A stretch of DNA of 64,000 nt from Shewanella algidipiscicola (GCF_003605125.1 NZ_QPQT01000001.1:186001-250000); one strand, 5' to 3'. Positions 24,926 through 35,655 are shown, numbered from the stretch's first letter. A program made the numbers and translations. Notes: generated by a model from the letters alone, not told the origin.

Positions 24926-25963
24926 ATGAGCGACCTACAAGCGATTATCGATAAGTTGTATTTAGGTCAGAGCGTCAGTCGCGACCAAGCTAACTTGCTC
25001 TTTAGCGCCATAATTCAAGGTGAAATGGGTGAAGCCACTATGGCTGGCATGTTGGTCGCCATGAAGATGCGCGGTGAAACCATCGATGAGATCTCCGGTG
25101 CCGCCGACGCGCTACGCGCCGCCGCCAAGGTGTTTCCGATCCCCAACGCCACCACTCGTCGCCAAGGAATAGTCGACATAGTCGGCACTGGCGGCGATGG
25201 TCATAACACCATCAATATCTCCACCACTGCAGCCTTTGTGGCTGCCGCTGCTGGCGCCAAAGTAGCTAAGCACGGTAATCGCAGCGTATCGAGTAAATCA
25301 GGCTCATCGGATCTACTATCGCAATTTGGTATCGACTTAGCCATGGCGCCAGAGACGGCTCGCGACTGCCTCGATGAGCTGGGGTTATGTTTTTTATTTG
25401 CGCCCCATTACCATGGCGGAGTGCGCCATGCCGTGCCGGTGCGTCAATCATTAAAAACCCGCACCCTGTTTAACCTGTTAGGTCCGCTTATCAACCCTGC
25501 CAACCCAGATTATATTGTACTGGGCGTGTATAGCCGTGAGTTAGTTGAGCCTATCGCAAATGTGCTCAACACATTAGGGCTCAAGCGGGCCATGGTGGTG
25601 CATGGCAGTGGCTTAGATGAAGTGGCTGTGCATGGTGACACCTTAGTGTGCGAGCTCAAAGACAAGCAGATCTCCCAATATACCCTAACCCCAGCGGCAT
25701 TAGGGGTTGAGCAAGCGACATTAGCCGAGCTTGAAGGTGGCACCCCAGCGGAAAATGCCGCCATCACGCGCGCCATTTTACAGGGGCAAGGCAGCCAAGC
25801 ACATCGCAATGCTGTGGCCGTCAATGCTGGGTGCGCGCTCTATATTTCGGGCCACAGCGACACTCCCCTCGAGGGGGTAAAGCAGGCCTTAGCCATACTC
25901 GACAGTGGCAAAGCCTTCACCTTACTCGAGCAGCTCGCCACCGCCAGCCGCCCTGCCAATTAA
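24926..25963 (+). CDS. trpD: Anthranilate phosphoribosyltransferase
   Basis: Transfers phosphoribose from PRPP to anthranilate. The 345-residue enzyme has the family's PRPP-binding motif VGTGGDGHNTINIST near residue 88 and KHGNRSVSSKSGSSDLL near 113, followed by FAPHYHGGVRHAVPVR and TLFNLLGPLINPA (about 155-190). The ribosome-binding site AAAGGAGC lies within the end of trpG. Confidence 0.97.
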   Translation: MSDLQAIIDKLYLGQSVSRDQANLLFSAIIQGEMGEATMAGMLVAMKMRGETIDEISGAADALRAAAKVFPIPNATTRRQGIVDIVGTGGDGHNTINISTTAAFVAAAAGAKVAKHGNRSVSSKSGSSDLLSQFGIDLAMAPETARDCLDELGLCFLFAPHYHGGVRHAVPVRQSLKTRTLFNLLGPLINPANPDYIVLGVYSRELVEPIANVLNTLGLKRAMVVHGSGLDEVAVHGDTLVCELKDKQISQYTLTPAALGVEQATLAELEGGTPAENAAITRAILQGQGSQAHRNAVAVNAGCALYISGHSDTPLEGVKQALAILDSGKAFTLLEQLATASRPAN

Positions 25964-25977
25964 TACGAGGAGTCATT

Positions 25978-27423
25978 GTGAGTAGTCAAGCAGCGCCAAG
26001 CCAAAGTAACGTATTAACCCGTATTGTTGCGACCAAAGCGGCACATATTGCCGCGCTTAAGTTGCGTTTTCCTGAAGCATCACTTCAGCCCAAACAGTCG
26101 GATCGCAGTCTATTTGATGCATTAAAAGCGCCTAATGCTGGTTTTATCTTTGAATGCAAAAAAGCCAGTCCGTCTAAAGGGCTAATTCGCCAAGACTTTG
26201 ATGTTGAAGCCATTGCCGACGTTTACGCCCATTACGCTGCGGCAATATCGGTACTGACCGATGAGCAGTTTTTTCAAGGGGATATGGATTATATCCCTAA
26301 GGTGCGGGCGCGCGTTGCACAACCGATTTTGTGTAAAGACTTTTTTGTCGACACTTACCAAGTCAAGCTGGCGGCGCATCAAGGTGCCGATGCAATTTTG
26401 CTGATGTTATCTGTGCTCGATGATGCGCAGTATCGTACTCTGGCTCAGCAAGCGCAGGTCTATCAACTCGATATCCTGACAGAGGTGAGCAACGAAGCCG
26501 AGCTGCAGCGAGCCATCGCGCTCGATGCCGCCATCATTGGCATAAACAATCGCAATCTTCGCGATCTATCCACCGATTTAGCCACCACAGAGGCGCTCGC
26601 TCCCGCCATACCACAAGATCGGGTGATCATCAGTGAGTCAGGCATTTACCAGCATGCTCAGGTACGCCGCTTGAGCCCGTTAGTCGATGGTTTTTTGGTG
26701 GGCAGCTCCTTGATGGCCGAGGACGATTTAGATATCGCGTGTCGCATGTTGACACTGGGACACAACAAGGTGTGTGGGTTGACACGTGATGCTGATATAC
26801 AAGCTGCAACCGACGCCGGCGCCGTCTACGGCGGGCTGATTTTTGCCCCCAAATCTCCCCGTTATATCAGCCCAGCGCGCGCACTTGAGCTAGTACAGCG
26901 CCAACGTGCCAGAGGTAAAGCGTTACGATTTGTCGGGGTTTTTGTCAATGAGGCCACTGAGGTTATTGCCGCGATTGCGGCTTCGCTTAACCTGTTTGCG
27001 GTGCAATTACATGGCAAGGAAACCGCCGAAGATATCGCTACGCTGCAACAGGCACTCAAGGCTCTCGATTGCAACGCGCAGATATGGAAAGCGCTCCCCA
27101 TTAGCGTCGATAGCGGCACAGCAAACCTTAACATCGAAGTGCCATCCATGGTTGATCGACTACTGTATGACAGCCAACGGCTTAACAAACAAGTCGATAA
27201 CGCTGGCCAATTTGGCGGCACTGGGCTGTGTTTTAATTGGCAGTTGGCCCTGCCCCATAAAGCACAGGCCATGTTAGCTGGCGGGCTCAATGACGAAAAC
27301 GCTGCACAAGCGGCAACACAAGGATTTTTCGGTTTGGACTTTAACTCCGGCCTTGAGAGCGCGCCTGGGCTAAAAGATAGCCATAAACTGAACGCTGCCT
27401 TTAAGGCGTTACGCCAATATTAA
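25978..27423 (+). CDS. trpCF: Bifunctional indole-3-glycerol-phosphate synthase / phosphoribosylanthranilate isomerase
   Basis: Fusion of two TIM barrels, 481 residues from the GTG at 25978, which follows ACGAGGAG; a longer frame back to 25831 overlaps trpD and is not used. The TrpC half (about residues 1-258) shows FECKKASPSKG near 56, ILCKDFFVD near 117, NNRNL near 189 and SESGI near 220. The TrpF half (about 262-481) opens with KVCGLTRDADIQAA, has VGVFVN near 322 and closes with AGGLNDENAAQA and GLDFNSGLE near 430-455. The E. coli trpC gene has the same fusion. Confidence 0.96.
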   Translation: MSSQAAPSQSNVLTRIVATKAAHIAALKLRFPEASLQPKQSDRSLFDALKAPNAGFIFECKKASPSKGLIRQDFDVEAIADVYAHYAAAISVLTDEQFFQGDMDYIPKVRARVAQPILCKDFFVDTYQVKLAAHQGADAILLMLSVLDDAQYRTLAQQAQVYQLDILTEVSNEAELQRAIALDAAIIGINNRNLRDLSTDLATTEALAPAIPQDRVIISESGIYQHAQVRRLSPLVDGFLVGSSLMAEDDLDIACRMLTLGHNKVCGLTRDADIQAATDAGAVYGGLIFAPKSPRYISPARALELVQRQRARGKALRFVGVFVNEATEVIAAIAASLNLFAVQLHGKETAEDIATLQQALKALDCNAQIWKALPISVDSGTANLNIEVPSMVDRLLYDSQRLNKQVDNAGQFGGTGLCFNWQLALPHKAQAMLAGGLNDENAAQAATQGFFGLDFNSGLESAPGLKDSHKLNAAFKALRQY

Positions 27424-27492
27424 GCAGATTGACCATACACTTATTGATATTTCGCCCAGCACTCACTCTGGGCAACACATTAGGACACGATT

Positions 27493-28704
27493 ATGACTAA
27501 GCTTGACCCTTACTTTGGCGAATATGGCGGTATGTATGTACCACAAATATTGATGCCAGCATTGAAGCAACTGGAGTCGGCCTTTGTCGATGCGCAGCAA
27601 GATGAAGCCTTTCAAGCCGAATTTAATGACCTGCTGAAAAACTATGCCGGGCGTCCTACCGCCTTAACCTTAACCCGTAATTTAAGTCCCAACCCTTTAG
27701 TCAAAATCTACCTAAAGCGTGAAGATTTACTCCATGGCGGCGCCCACAAAACAAACCAAGTGTTAGGTCAGGCTTTACTGGCTAAACGCATGGGCAAAAA
27801 AGAGATCATCGCCGAGACGGGCGCAGGCCAACACGGCGTCGCGACCGCCCTGGCTTGTGCCCTGCTGGGGTTAAAATGCAAGGTGTATATGGGTGCCAAA
27901 GATGTCGAACGTCAATCCCCCAACGTGTTTCGGATGAAACTGATGGGCGCCGAAGTCATTCCGGTGACATCAGGCTCTAGCACCTTAAAAGATGCCTGTA
28001 ACGAAGCCATGCGTGACTGGTCTGGCAGCTATGACAAAGCCCACTACTTACTCGGTACAGCGGCAGGGCCGCACCCGTTCCCTACCATAGTGCGTGAATT
28101 TCAGCGGATGATCGGCGCCGAAACCAAAAAACAGATCCTCGAGCGCGAAGGACGCCTACCCGATGCCGTCATCGCCTGCGTCGGCGGCGGGTCAAACGCT
28201 ATTGGGATGTTCGCCGACTTTATCGATGAACCCTCGGTGCAGCTTATCGGTGTCGAGCCTGCGGGCTTAGGCATAGACACGCCGATGCACGGCGCGCCGC
28301 TTAAACACGGTAAAACTGGCATTTTCTTTGGCATGAAAGCGCCACTAATGCAGGATAAAGAGGGCCAAATTGAGGAGTCTTACTCTATCTCGGCAGGGCT
28401 GGACTTCCCCTCGGTAGGGCCACAGCACGCCCATTTGGCGGCAACGGGACGAGCCTCTTATGAGTCTGCCACCGATGATGAAGCCTTAGAAGCGTTTCAA
28501 CAATTAGCGCGTTGTGAGGGCATTATTCCGGCATTGGAGTCGGCTCATGCACTCGCCTACGCCGTTAAACTGGCCAAACAAGCCACCAAAGAGACCCTGC
28601 TCGTGGTTAACCTGTCGGGCCGTGGTGATAAAGATATCTTCACCGTCGCCGACATTCTCGAACAACAAGTCAAGTCAGCACCACAGGAGAGCGGCAATGA
28701 GTAA
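27493..28704 (+). CDS. trpB: Tryptophan synthase beta subunit
   Basis: PLP enzyme that condenses indole and serine. Of 403 residues, the PLP lysine is in [14 protein letters not shown] near residue 88, [12 protein letters not shown] near residue 111 contains the catalytic Glu, and the glycine loop [12 protein letters not shown] near 231 binds the phosphate of PLP. The start at 27493 lies 69 bases after trpCF. Its stop overlaps the trpA start by eight bases. Confidence 0.98.
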   Translation: MTKLDPYFGEYGGMYVPQILMPALKQLESAFVDAQQDEAFQAEFNDLLKNYAGRPTALTLTRNLSPNPLVKIYLKREDLLHGGAHKTNQVLGQALLAKRMGKKEIIAETGAGQHGVATALACALLGLKCKVYMGAKDVERQSPNVFRMKLMGAEVIPVTSGSSTLKDACNEAMRDWSGSYDKAHYLLGTAAGPHPFPTIVREFQRMIGAETKKQILEREGRLPDAVIACVGGGSNAIGMFADFIDEPSVQLIGVEPAGLGIDTPMHGAPLKHGKTGIFFGMKAPLMQDKEGQIEESYSISAGLDFPSVGPQHAHLAATGRASYESATDDEALEAFQQLARCEGIIPALESAHALAYAVKLAKQATKETLLVVNLSGRGDKDIFTVADILEQQVKSAPQESGNE

Positions 28705-29506
28705 CCGTTATGACGCCACGTTTAGCGCCCTTAAGGCTATTAATCAGGGCGCTTTTGTCCCCTTCGTTACCTTGGGAGATCCAAGCCCTGAATTGTCGCT
28801 ACAAATAATCGACACCTTGGTCGATAATGGCGCTGATGCCTTAGAGCTGGGGTTCCCATTTTCCGATCCGCTCGCCGATGGCCCAGTGATCCAAGGGGCA
28901 AATCTGCGCTCGCTGGCAAGAGGCACCACCGCCAGCCACTGCTTTGAGATGTTAAGCCAGATCCGAAACAAGTATCCCGATATCCCCATTGGCCTACTAC
29001 TGTACGCTAACTTAGTCTATAGCAATGGCATCGACACTTTTTATGCCAAGGCCAAGGCGGCCGGTGTCGATTCGGTGCTAATTGCCGACGTGCCCGTGGA
29101 GGAAGCCAAACCCTTTATCAAGGCGGCAACGCACCATGGCATAGCGCCCATTTTTATTGCGCCGCCCAATGCCGACAGCGATACCCTGCAACAGGTGAGC
29201 GAGCATGGTAAAGGCTATACCTATCTGTTATCTCGTGCAGGCGTGACGGGCACCGAGTCGAAGGCGGGCATGCCCATCGCCGATATTTTAGCCCGCCTAA
29301 AGGCCTTTAATGGCGCGCCGCCCCTGCTGGGGTTTGGTATTGCCGAACCTGCACAGGTACGCGAGGCGATTAACGCCGGCGCTGTTGGGGCGATTTCGGG
29401 CTCTGCCGTAGTTAAGATCATCGCCGAGCATCAAGATGATCCTGCAAGGTTACTGGCCACATTAGCCGAATTTACCCGAAATATGAAAGCCGCCACCTTA
29501 ATGTAA
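28697..29506 (+). CDS. trpA: Tryptophan synthase alpha subunit
   Basis: Cleaves indole-3-glycerol phosphate to indole, which is passed to TrpB. The start was set at ATG 28697 within the end of trpB; the open frame runs further back to 28514 only as a trpB shadow. The 269-residue product carries the catalytic Glu in [18 protein letters not shown] (about residues 48-65, which also has the catalytic Asp), the ADVPVEEA region near 130 and LSRAGVTG near 178. It ends the operon, followed by a strong terminator. Confidence 0.97.
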   Translation: MSNRYDATFSALKAINQGAFVPFVTLGDPSPELSLQIIDTLVDNGADALELGFPFSDPLADGPVIQGANLRSLARGTTASHCFEMLSQIRNKYPDIPIGLLLYANLVYSNGIDTFYAKAKAAGVDSVLIADVPVEEAKPFIKAATHHGIAPIFIAPPNADSDTLQQVSEHGKGYTYLLSRAGVTGTESKAGMPIADILARLKAFNGAPPLLGFGIAEPAQVREAINAGAVGAISGSAVVKIIAEHQDDPARLLATLAEFTRNMKAATLM

Positions 29507-29547
29507 CCAAGCTGAATCGGTACTCATGTTCATCGTATGACTCAACA

Positions 29548-29579
29548 AAAAAAGCGCCTAATATCAGGCGCTTTTTTTA
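29548..29579 (+). terminator. trp operon terminator
   Basis: A 9-bp stem (AAAGCGCCT, 29551-29559; AGGCGCTTT, 29566-29574) with a 6-base loop and a run of seven T on the plus strand, about 45 bases after the trpA stop. Confidence 0.93.
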
Positions 29580-29640
29580 TCGACGTAATGAGAGTTAATG
29601 TTGACTTAATTGAGCGTCAATCAGGCTCACACGCCATGCT

Positions 29641-31710
29641 TTAAGCTTGGGTTTTTACCGCCTCTAGCTTAGCTTTATGATCTAACTCGAAGCTAGGCAG
29701 GTCACTTGCATCTTGCTTAAGGTAATGATCCATCCAGCGCATTAAACGCAGGTGATAATCATATTGAGCCGCCGCTTTACGGTTGCCGTGACCTTCGCCA
29801 GGGTAATACACCAAACGTACCGCTTTACCTTGCACTTTCATATAGCGATACAGCTCCATTGACTGCGCCGGATGCACCCGAGGATCCTCTTTGCCATGCA
29901 TGATTAGCAGAGGCGTCTTAGACTGACCCGCCCAATAAATAGGGCTACGCTCTAAATACCATTGCCATTTTTCCCATGGGTATGAACGTGCATGCACTAG
30001 GTGCATCTCGTTGGAGATATCTGTCGTACCAAACTTAGACAGTTGATTAGTCACCCCAACAAACATCACACTGGCAGCAAAATGATCAGTTAACTTAGTC
30101 GCCGCCCACGCAGAGGCGTAACCGCCGTAGGAGCCGCCTGTAATGCCGACTCTCTTGGCATCCACCAGCCCCATATCCACAAGGTGATCTTTAAAGCTAA
30201 CTAAATCGTCAAACTCTTTACCGGCATAATCGTTTTGCCCAAGCTTAGAGTAATCAACCCCCTTACCTGTACTGCCGCGATAATTAGGATAAAACACTGC
30301 GTAGCCTTGCGCCGCTGCTAGCTGCCCTGGACGCGAGTAGTTGGTTAACCATCCATCTTTATCATGGCTCTCTGGCCCCCCATGTACCGACATGATTAAA
30401 GGGTATCGCTGCCCCTTTTTATAGTTCAATGGGTAGATAAGAACACCGCCAATATCGACACCGTCACTGGTGGTAAATGAGATAGACTCTTGCTTCGCAA
30501 AGCGTTTATTGTCTAGCCAAGGATTAGAATTACTCAAACGCGTGGCGCTAGAGTCACGGCTTCCAATCCGGTAGACCTCATTAGGGTGCTTAGCGTTATT
30601 GGCACGCATCACTAGGGTCTTGTCCGAGTCAGATAAGCTCAGTTGTGAGGCGATAAGCTGCCCAGGTTTGACTACCGTGCGGTAATCGCTGCTCCCGGGT
30701 CTGAGTAAACCCACGATGGAGTCGGTGTTAATATTACTGATAAAATACAGTTCGTTACTCTTGTTTTTCCACTCAAAATCACTCACATGACCTAAGTGAT
30801 TAGGTAACCATGAGCTGATCTTGCCTGTTTTCGTCTCGGCCAGATAGAGACGACCTAACGCGGGATCGTGCTTGTCCTGCGCCCCTAGGATCGCCACGTA
30901 TTGCCCATCATAAGAAAACTCTGCCGAGCCTAATTTACCTTCGGTGATAAAAGAGGTCATGATCTTTTGTTGGTTGGCATCGACAATGTGCCATTGAGAT
31001 TTCATGTATTGATCATCAATCAACGCGGTGGGCTGAGTTTTCACCAATAACTGGCTGTCATCTGCCGACCACTGCACTGCAGACACCACATCATCTATTG
31101 GCCAAGCAACAGGGGTTAACGGCTTATCACTAACGGCCAAGTCCAGCACAAATAACTGTTTCGTGGTTAAGTCTTCTTCATAAACTTCGGCCATAAAGCC
31201 GAGTTTTTTCAATTCATCGACACTGCTATCTTTGGCTGGTTTAGCGATTAAGGCGACTTGCTTACCATTATGGCTCAGAGCATAGTCAGCGACATCCGTT
31301 CCCTTTAGCGACAAGGTCTTAACCGCTTGCCCCCCATTAAAAGGGATTCGATACAGGGCGGTGTGTTTATCTTCGCCCATCTTGGCTAAGAAGTAGACCA
31401 ACGAACCATCGGCAGACCACTGAATATTGGTGATGGTCACCTGCCCAGTAATGTAAGGACGCTCAACCCCCTTACCGTCCACCAAGTAAAGCTCGGCCCA
31501 ATGGGCACCATTTTCTTCTTTATACAATTGGCGAGGCACATAACGGGTAAATGCCACATTATCGCCCGATGGGCTCACTTGCACCTGGGCTACCTGCTGT
31601 AGGCCTATGACCTCTTCGGCCGTTAACACATCTGCGGCGCTACTACTAAAACTGAAAATCCCCAGCGATAACGCTATCGCCTGCTTAACAGTATTAAACT
31701 GTTTAATCAT
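29641..31710 (-). CDS. S9 family (prolyl oligopeptidase-type) secreted peptidase
   Basis: Serine peptidase of 689 residues from the ATG at 31710, which follows GGAGTG. A Sec signal peptide is visible (KQAIALSLGIFSFSSSAADV, cleavage likely near residue 25). The N-terminal part (about 35-400) is a beta-propeller of the TolB/WD40-like type with repeated D/E-W-S-x-D-G-S turns. The C-terminal alpha/beta-hydrolase domain carries the nucleophile in TGGSYGGYASAWA near residue 520, the Asp in HGKEDPRVHP near 605 and the His in PGEGHGNRK near 640. Such enzymes (DPP/AAP group) cleave short peptides in the periplasm. It is a single-gene unit, convergent with the trp operon. Confidence 0.92.
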   Translation of the reverse strand: MIKQFNTVKQAIALSLGIFSFSSSAADVLTAEEVIGLQQVAQVQVSPSGDNVAFTRYVPRQLYKEENGAHWAELYLVDGKGVERPYITGQVTITNIQWSADGSLVYFLAKMGEDKHTALYRIPFNGGQAVKTLSLKGTDVADYALSHNGKQVALIAKPAKDSSVDELKKLGFMAEVYEEDLTTKQLFVLDLAVSDKPLTPVAWPIDDVVSAVQWSADDSQLLVKTQPTALIDDQYMKSQWHIVDANQQKIMTSFITEGKLGSAEFSYDGQYVAILGAQDKHDPALGRLYLAETKTGKISSWLPNHLGHVSDFEWKNKSNELYFISNINTDSIVGLLRPGSSDYRTVVKPGQLIASQLSLSDSDKTLVMRANNAKHPNEVYRIGSRDSSATRLSNSNPWLDNKRFAKQESISFTTSDGVDIGGVLIYPLNYKKGQRYPLIMSVHGGPESHDKDGWLTNYSRPGQLAAAQGYAVFYPNYRGSTGKGVDYSKLGQNDYAGKEFDDLVSFKDHLVDMGLVDAKRVGITGGSYGGYASAWAATKLTDHFAASVMFVGVTNQLSKFGTTDISNEMHLVHARSYPWEKWQWYLERSPIYWAGQSKTPLLIMHGKEDPRVHPAQSMELYRYMKVQGKAVRLVYYPGEGHGNRKAAAQYDYHLRLMRWMDHYLKQDASDLPSFELDHKAKLEAVKTQA

Positions 31711-31952
31711 CAATATCACTCCAATTTGTTCATTTTATTGTTTTAATCTTGATCTGCTCTGCCATTATAGGTTTTTGTTAACAAAACAAAAGCACCTTGG
31801 AGACATTATTCACCTCTGATGACGACTATAATGCAACAGACGTGGGCTATTGCCTGTGCTTTAACATAAAGCAACGAAGCGACTGTCGATAAGTGATCGA
31901 TTGATATCGGGCTCGCGTAATACCATGACCATTATGGTCTCGGGAGTTAGAC

Positions 31953-32249
31953 ATGACGCAAGATGAACTGATTGAACTCTTTAAAGCAAAGCACCTTTCA
32001 CCCACCATCATTAACACCGCCGATGCCACCCACTACCTTGTTGGCGGCGAAGATCCCCAAGGTAATTTTTATCAGTTAACCTATGACGATCTCAGCCCGA
32101 TGCAATATCAGTCTCTGGAGCAAGCCAAAGTGCAGTTGAAACAGATGGGGGTGTGTAAAGCCACTTTTGAACTTTATACCGCCTATGATGAGATGATTGG
32201 CGTGACGCCCCAACACGATAACAAAACCAGTATTGAATTATCCCTCTAA
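31953..32249 (+). CDS. Small conserved hypothetical protein (DUF6482-like)
   Basis: A 98-residue acidic soluble protein without signal peptide or membrane segment. The C-terminal part ATFELYTAYDEMIGV recalls the AYDEMIG motif of the DUF6482 family, which has no known function; this assignment is from memory and tentative. The GAGTTAG stretch ahead of the ATG is a weak ribosome-binding site. It heads a run of small plus-strand genes (DUF3081-like, HAD hydrolase, CIA30). Confidence 0.7.
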   Translation: MTQDELIELFKAKHLSPTIINTADATHYLVGGEDPQGNFYQLTYDDLSPMQYQSLEQAKVQLKQMGVCKATFELYTAYDEMIGVTPQHDNKTSIELSL

Positions 32250-32277
32250 CTCAATACTGCAGTTAAATGGACGCCCA

Positions 32278-32583
32278 ATGAATCACGCCATTAATATGAC
32301 CCAAGCGCTACGAGTCTATGCGCTGGTGATCGATAAAGGCACTAAAGCCCAAGACTCACAGCAGGCAAATACCCAACAGCTAAACACTGAGAGTGACGAC
32401 AGTTACTGTTATGAAGAGATGCTGGCTTGGAGCGATTATGACGGGTATACCGCCTACCTGAAATATAATCAGGTTACTCTGACCTTATTATTTCATGGGA
32501 AATATTTGCTCGACTACCCAAGCGACGCCAAGTTAGCTGCCTTTATCCAGAAACTGAATAAGCTAGCCAATGAGGTCAAATAA
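32278..32583 (+). CDS. Small conserved hypothetical protein (DUF3081-like)
   Basis: A 101-residue protein from the ATG at 32278; a TTG at 32233 would overlap the preceding gene. The pattern ALRVYALVIDKG, DYDGYTAYL and VTLTLLFHGKYLLDYP resembles the DUF3081 family of small gammaproteobacterial proteins of unknown function. There is an insertion of polar residues near 28-45 (QQANTQQLNTESDDS). It ends 9 bases before the HAD hydrolase gene, so cotranscription is likely. Confidence 0.7.
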   Translation: MNHAINMTQALRVYALVIDKGTKAQDSQQANTQQLNTESDDSYCYEEMLAWSDYDGYTAYLKYNQVTLTLLFHGKYLLDYPSDAKLAAFIQKLNKLANEVK

Positions 32584-32592
32584 GGAATTAGG

Positions 32593-33198
32593 ATGCAACG
32601 TTTCACTCACAGCTTTCAAGGCGTTATTTTCGATTTAGATGGCACGTTAGTCAGTTCTAATTTGAATTTTAGTGCATTACGTCAAGCGATTCAGTGCCCA
32701 GTCGAGCAAGATATTTTGCATTTTATTGCCAGGCTACCTGCTGTACAAGCGGCCCAAGCCCAACGCATTATTGAACAAGCGGAGCAGCTTGATGCGCAGC
32801 AAGCGCGACTGCTCAATGGCACCGAGGCCTTATTGGATTTCCTTTTAATGCAGCAGATCCCTATGGCAATTGTCACCCGCAACAGTAAAGCGGCGGCGCT
32901 GCAAAAAGTGGAGCAAAACAATCTTCCCATTGACCTTATTCTAAGCCGCGAAGATGGCCCAGCCAAACCTGATCCCACCAGTCTTATACAAGTGGCAACC
33001 CTATGGGGGCTAGCGGCGGATAAAATTGCCTTTGTCGGTGACCATCATTATGACGTCGATGCGGCTAATCGCGCTGGCATGCAATCGGTGCTGTTGACCT
33101 TTGACGAACACAAAGCCTATCAACACCAGGCACGTTTTGTGTACCGCGATTTACAGCAGTTGTTGCAAGCCATGCCATTAATTTCGCTGTGCGCGTAA
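32593..33198 (+). CDS. HAD-superfamily hydrolase (phosphoglycolate-phosphatase-like)
   Basis: A 201-residue phosphatase-type protein. HAD motif I is FDLDGTLVSSN near residue 13, motif II IVTRNS near 93, motif III Lys in GPAKPDPT near 122, and motif IV VGDHHYDVDAANRAGM near 143. A small helical cap lies between motifs I and II. Substrate is unknown; the protein may act on a phosphorylated metabolite. It starts 9 bases after the DUF3081-like gene. Confidence 0.88.
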   Translation: MQRFTHSFQGVIFDLDGTLVSSNLNFSALRQAIQCPVEQDILHFIARLPAVQAAQAQRIIEQAEQLDAQQARLLNGTEALLDFLLMQQIPMAIVTRNSKAAALQKVEQNNLPIDLILSREDGPAKPDPTSLIQVATLWGLAADKIAFVGDHHYDVDAANRAGMQSVLLTFDEHKAYQHQARFVYRDLQQLLQAMPLISLCA

Positions 33199-33250
33199 TT
33201 AAATGAACACTGCTGATGATATTTACGCCACTGCCAACGCAGGAGCTCAC

Positions 33251-33796
33251 ATGTACTGTATCGAACTACTGAATCTCGCTGACACGCCACAACAGCAGTG
33301 GAGCATAGTTAATGACGGCGTGATGGGCGGACGCTCAAGCAGTCGAATAAATAATCATGGCGACACCTTGCTTTTTTTTGGCACGGTTTCACTGGAAAAC
33401 AATGGCGGATTTGCCTCCATCAACCAGCCGATAACGCCCCGGCAACTGAAGGGTAAAGACACATCATCCGCCGCCCTTGTGGCGCAAAAAAGCGCCGCAA
33501 TCCGCATTACTCTTACGGCAAAAGGTGACGGTAAGCGCTATCAACTGCGGATCAAAACGGGTAATGGTATGGCCCAAACTACCTATAAGGCAGGTTTTAC
33601 CCCCTTAAACGGGACGCCACAGCAATGGCAATTTACCCCGCAGCAATTTATCGAAACCTTTCGTGGCCGCGACTACCCTACGCGCCCCAAACCCGACTTT
33701 AATCAACTGAGCGCCGTGGGGATCTTAATCAGCGACAAGCAGGCGGGAGATTTCCAACTCGAACTGCATTCATTACAGTTGCAGTTTGAGGAATGA
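33251..33796 (+). CDS. CIA30-domain protein
   Basis: A 181-residue protein of the CIA30 family (named after a mitochondrial complex I assembly factor; a galactose-binding-like fold). Typical strings are WSIVNDGVMGGRSSSR near residue 18, FFGTVSLENNGGFASI near 40, the YQLRIKTG strand near 95 and GRDYPTRP near 142. The ATG at 33251 follows the strong GCAGGAGC site, so I prefer it to the ATG at 33203. The bacterial function is not established. Confidence 0.85.
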   Translation: MYCIELLNLADTPQQQWSIVNDGVMGGRSSSRINNHGDTLLFFGTVSLENNGGFASINQPITPRQLKGKDTSSAALVAQKSAAIRITLTAKGDGKRYQLRIKTGNGMAQTTYKAGFTPLNGTPQQWQFTPQQFIETFRGRDYPTRPKPDFNQLSAVGILISDKQAGDFQLELHSLQLQFEE

Positions 33797-33983
33797 CCAC
33801 AGCCAATGGTATCGCCTCTGCCGCCAGCCAACATGAGCGCGCATGCCAGATAAAGGCTTGCTTGAGCCGATTAATTTAAATTCATCGCAATTAGCCGCCT
33901 CTGCCCAGTGGATATCTTTTTCACACTTAGCATGCGTGCTACACTTCGGCCAATCTGTTTATTGACTCATTGAAACCAAACTT

Positions 33984-34529
33984 ATGAAACAACTGCTCGA
34001 CTTTTTGCCATTAGTGATCTTCTTCGCAGTGTACAAATTTTTCGATATCTATATCGCCAGCGGCGCCCTGATAGCGGCAACGGCGTTACAATTGATCGTC
34101 ACCTATCTGATGTACAAAAAAATTGAAAAGATGCACCTTATCACCTTCGTCATGGTCAGTTTTTTCGGCACATTAACCTTAGTCTTTCATGATGATGCCT
34201 TTATCAAATGGAAAGTGACCGTGGTATATGCTCTCTTTGCACTCGCTTTGGCTGTCAGTCAATTCATTAATAAGCCTATTTTAAAGAGCATGCTGGGCAA
34301 AGAGTTGGTTGTCGCCGATAACATATGGGCACACGTTACTTGGTATTGGGTGCTGTTTTTTGTGGGCTGTGCTCTACTGAATATTTATGTCGCCTTTAGC
34401 CTACCTCAAGAGACTTGGGTTAACTTTAAAGTGTTTGGCCTTACGGCACTTACCCTACTTAACACTGTAGTTACTGTGGTCTATCTCTATAAACACATGC
34501 CAGAAGAACATAAAAAGGAACTCAAATAA
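33984..34529 (+). CDS. yciB: Inner-membrane septation protein YciB
   Basis: A 181-residue protein with five hydrophobic helices (starting [20 protein letters not shown]), typical of YciB/IspA/intracellular septation protein A, which influences cell-envelope synthesis and division. The conserved [12 protein letters not shown] near residue 93 and [12 protein letters not shown] near 113 are present. Its stop overlaps the ATG of yciI by one base, the same pairing as in E. coli. Confidence 0.94.
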   Translation: MKQLLDFLPLVIFFAVYKFFDIYIASGALIAATALQLIVTYLMYKKIEKMHLITFVMVSFFGTLTLVFHDDAFIKWKVTVVYALFALALAVSQFINKPILKSMLGKELVVADNIWAHVTWYWVLFFVGCALLNIYVAFSLPQETWVNFKVFGLTALTLLNTVVTVVYLYKHMPEEHKKELK

Positions 34530-34828
34530 TGTGGTATATGATCTCATCTCAAGATATTGAAAATAGTTTAGAAAAACGCTTATCAGTGCGTCCTGCACAT
34601 GTGGCGCGGCTACAAGAGCTATCCGACGAAGGTCGGCTGATGCTGGCCGGTCCCCATCCCGCTATCGATAATGAAAACCCGGGTGAGGCTGGTTTTACTG
34701 GCTCACTCGTCGTGGCAGAGTTTGACTCATTGGAAGCCGCACAAGCCTGGGCAGATCAAGACCCATACGTAGCCGCAGGTGTCTATGCCAATGTCATCGT
34801 CAAACCGTTTAAACGCGTATTGCCATAG
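34529..34828 (+). CDS. yciI: YciI family protein
   Basis: A 99-residue ferredoxin-like fold protein with the conserved [11 protein letters not shown] and LAGPHPAID segments (His and Asp residues near 24 and 45) and the VKPFKRVLP end, matching E. coli YciI. The biochemical role is unknown. It is translationally coupled to yciB by a one-base overlap. Confidence 0.93.
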   Translation: MWYMISSQDIENSLEKRLSVRPAHVARLQELSDEGRLMLAGPHPAIDNENPGEAGFTGSLVVAEFDSLEAAQAWADQDPYVAAGVYANVIVKPFKRVLP

Positions 34829-34848
34829 CATTTACAGGATCAAACACA

Positions 34849-35655
34849 TTGAAAATCGTATCATTTAACATCAATGGCCTCAGGGCAAGACTGCACCAGC
34901 TTCAAGCCCTGATCGATAGCCATGCCCCCGATATTATCGGCTTACAGGAGACTAAGGTCCATGATGAAGCGTTTCCGCTCGCAGACGTCGAAGCTATGGG
35001 CTACAAGGTGCACTACCACGGTGGCAAAGCACACTATGGGGTAGCCATGCTGTCTAAGCGCGAGCCGCTCTGTGTACAAAAAGGCTTTCCTACCGACGAG
35101 GACGATGCTCAGCGCCGCATGATCATCGCCACTTTTGAGCAAGACAATGGCAGACCGTTAACCGTGATAAATGGCTATTTCCCTCAGGGCGAAAACATCA
35201 GCCATGAAACGAAATACCCCGCTAAACGTAAGTTTTATCAAGATTTAATGCACTATCTCAATACCCATTGTCATCCTGGAGATGATATAGCCATCATAGG
35301 GGATATCAATATTTCTCCCATCGATTTGGATATTGGTATCGGTGAGGTGAACGCTAAACGTTGGTTAAAAACCGGTAAGTGCAGTTTTCAACCAGAAGAG
35401 CGTCAATGGCTCAACACGCTACTCGATTGGGGTCTAGTTGATACATTCCGGCAATTACACCCCACTCGCTGTGAACGCTATTCATGGTTTGATTATCGCA
35501 GCAAGGGGTTTGATGATAACCGCGGTCTGCGTATCGACGTGATTTTAGCCACGCCATCACTGGCTGAGCGCTTAATCGAATCTGATGTCGACTACAAGCT
35601 GCGCGCTATCGAAAAGCCGTCGGATCATGCGCCAATTTGGAGCACCTTTAAATAA
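34849..35655 (+). CDS. xthA: Exonuclease III (AP endonuclease)
   Basis: Base-excision-repair enzyme that cuts 5' of abasic sites and degrades 3' ends. The 268-residue length matches E. coli. The start is a TTG at 34849 (TTG AAA ATC GTA), the only codon that gives the family N-terminus [14 protein letters not shown]. Catalytic residues are seen in [13 protein letters not shown] near residue 31, [13 protein letters not shown] near 152 and the closing KPSDHAPIW near 257. It lies 20 bases after yciI and could be cotranscribed with it. Confidence 0.96.
   Translation: MKIVSFNINGLRARLHQLQALIDSHAPDIIGLQETKVHDEAFPLADVEAMGYKVHYHGGKAHYGVAMLSKREPLCVQKGFPTDEDDAQRRMIIATFEQDNGRPLTVINGYFPQGENISHETKYPAKRKFYQDLMHYLNTHCHPGDDIAIIGDINISPIDLDIGIGEVNAKRWLKTGKCSFQPEERQWLNTLLDWGLVDTFRQLHPTRCERYSWFDYRSKGFDDNRGLRIDVILATPSLAERLIESDVDYKLRAIEKPSDHAPIWSTFK

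Noticed and set aside
25831..25977. N-terminal extension of trpCF overlapping trpD
   Set aside because: The extension is trpD sequence read in another frame; GTG at 25978 has an excellent ribosome-binding site and gives the family N-terminus.
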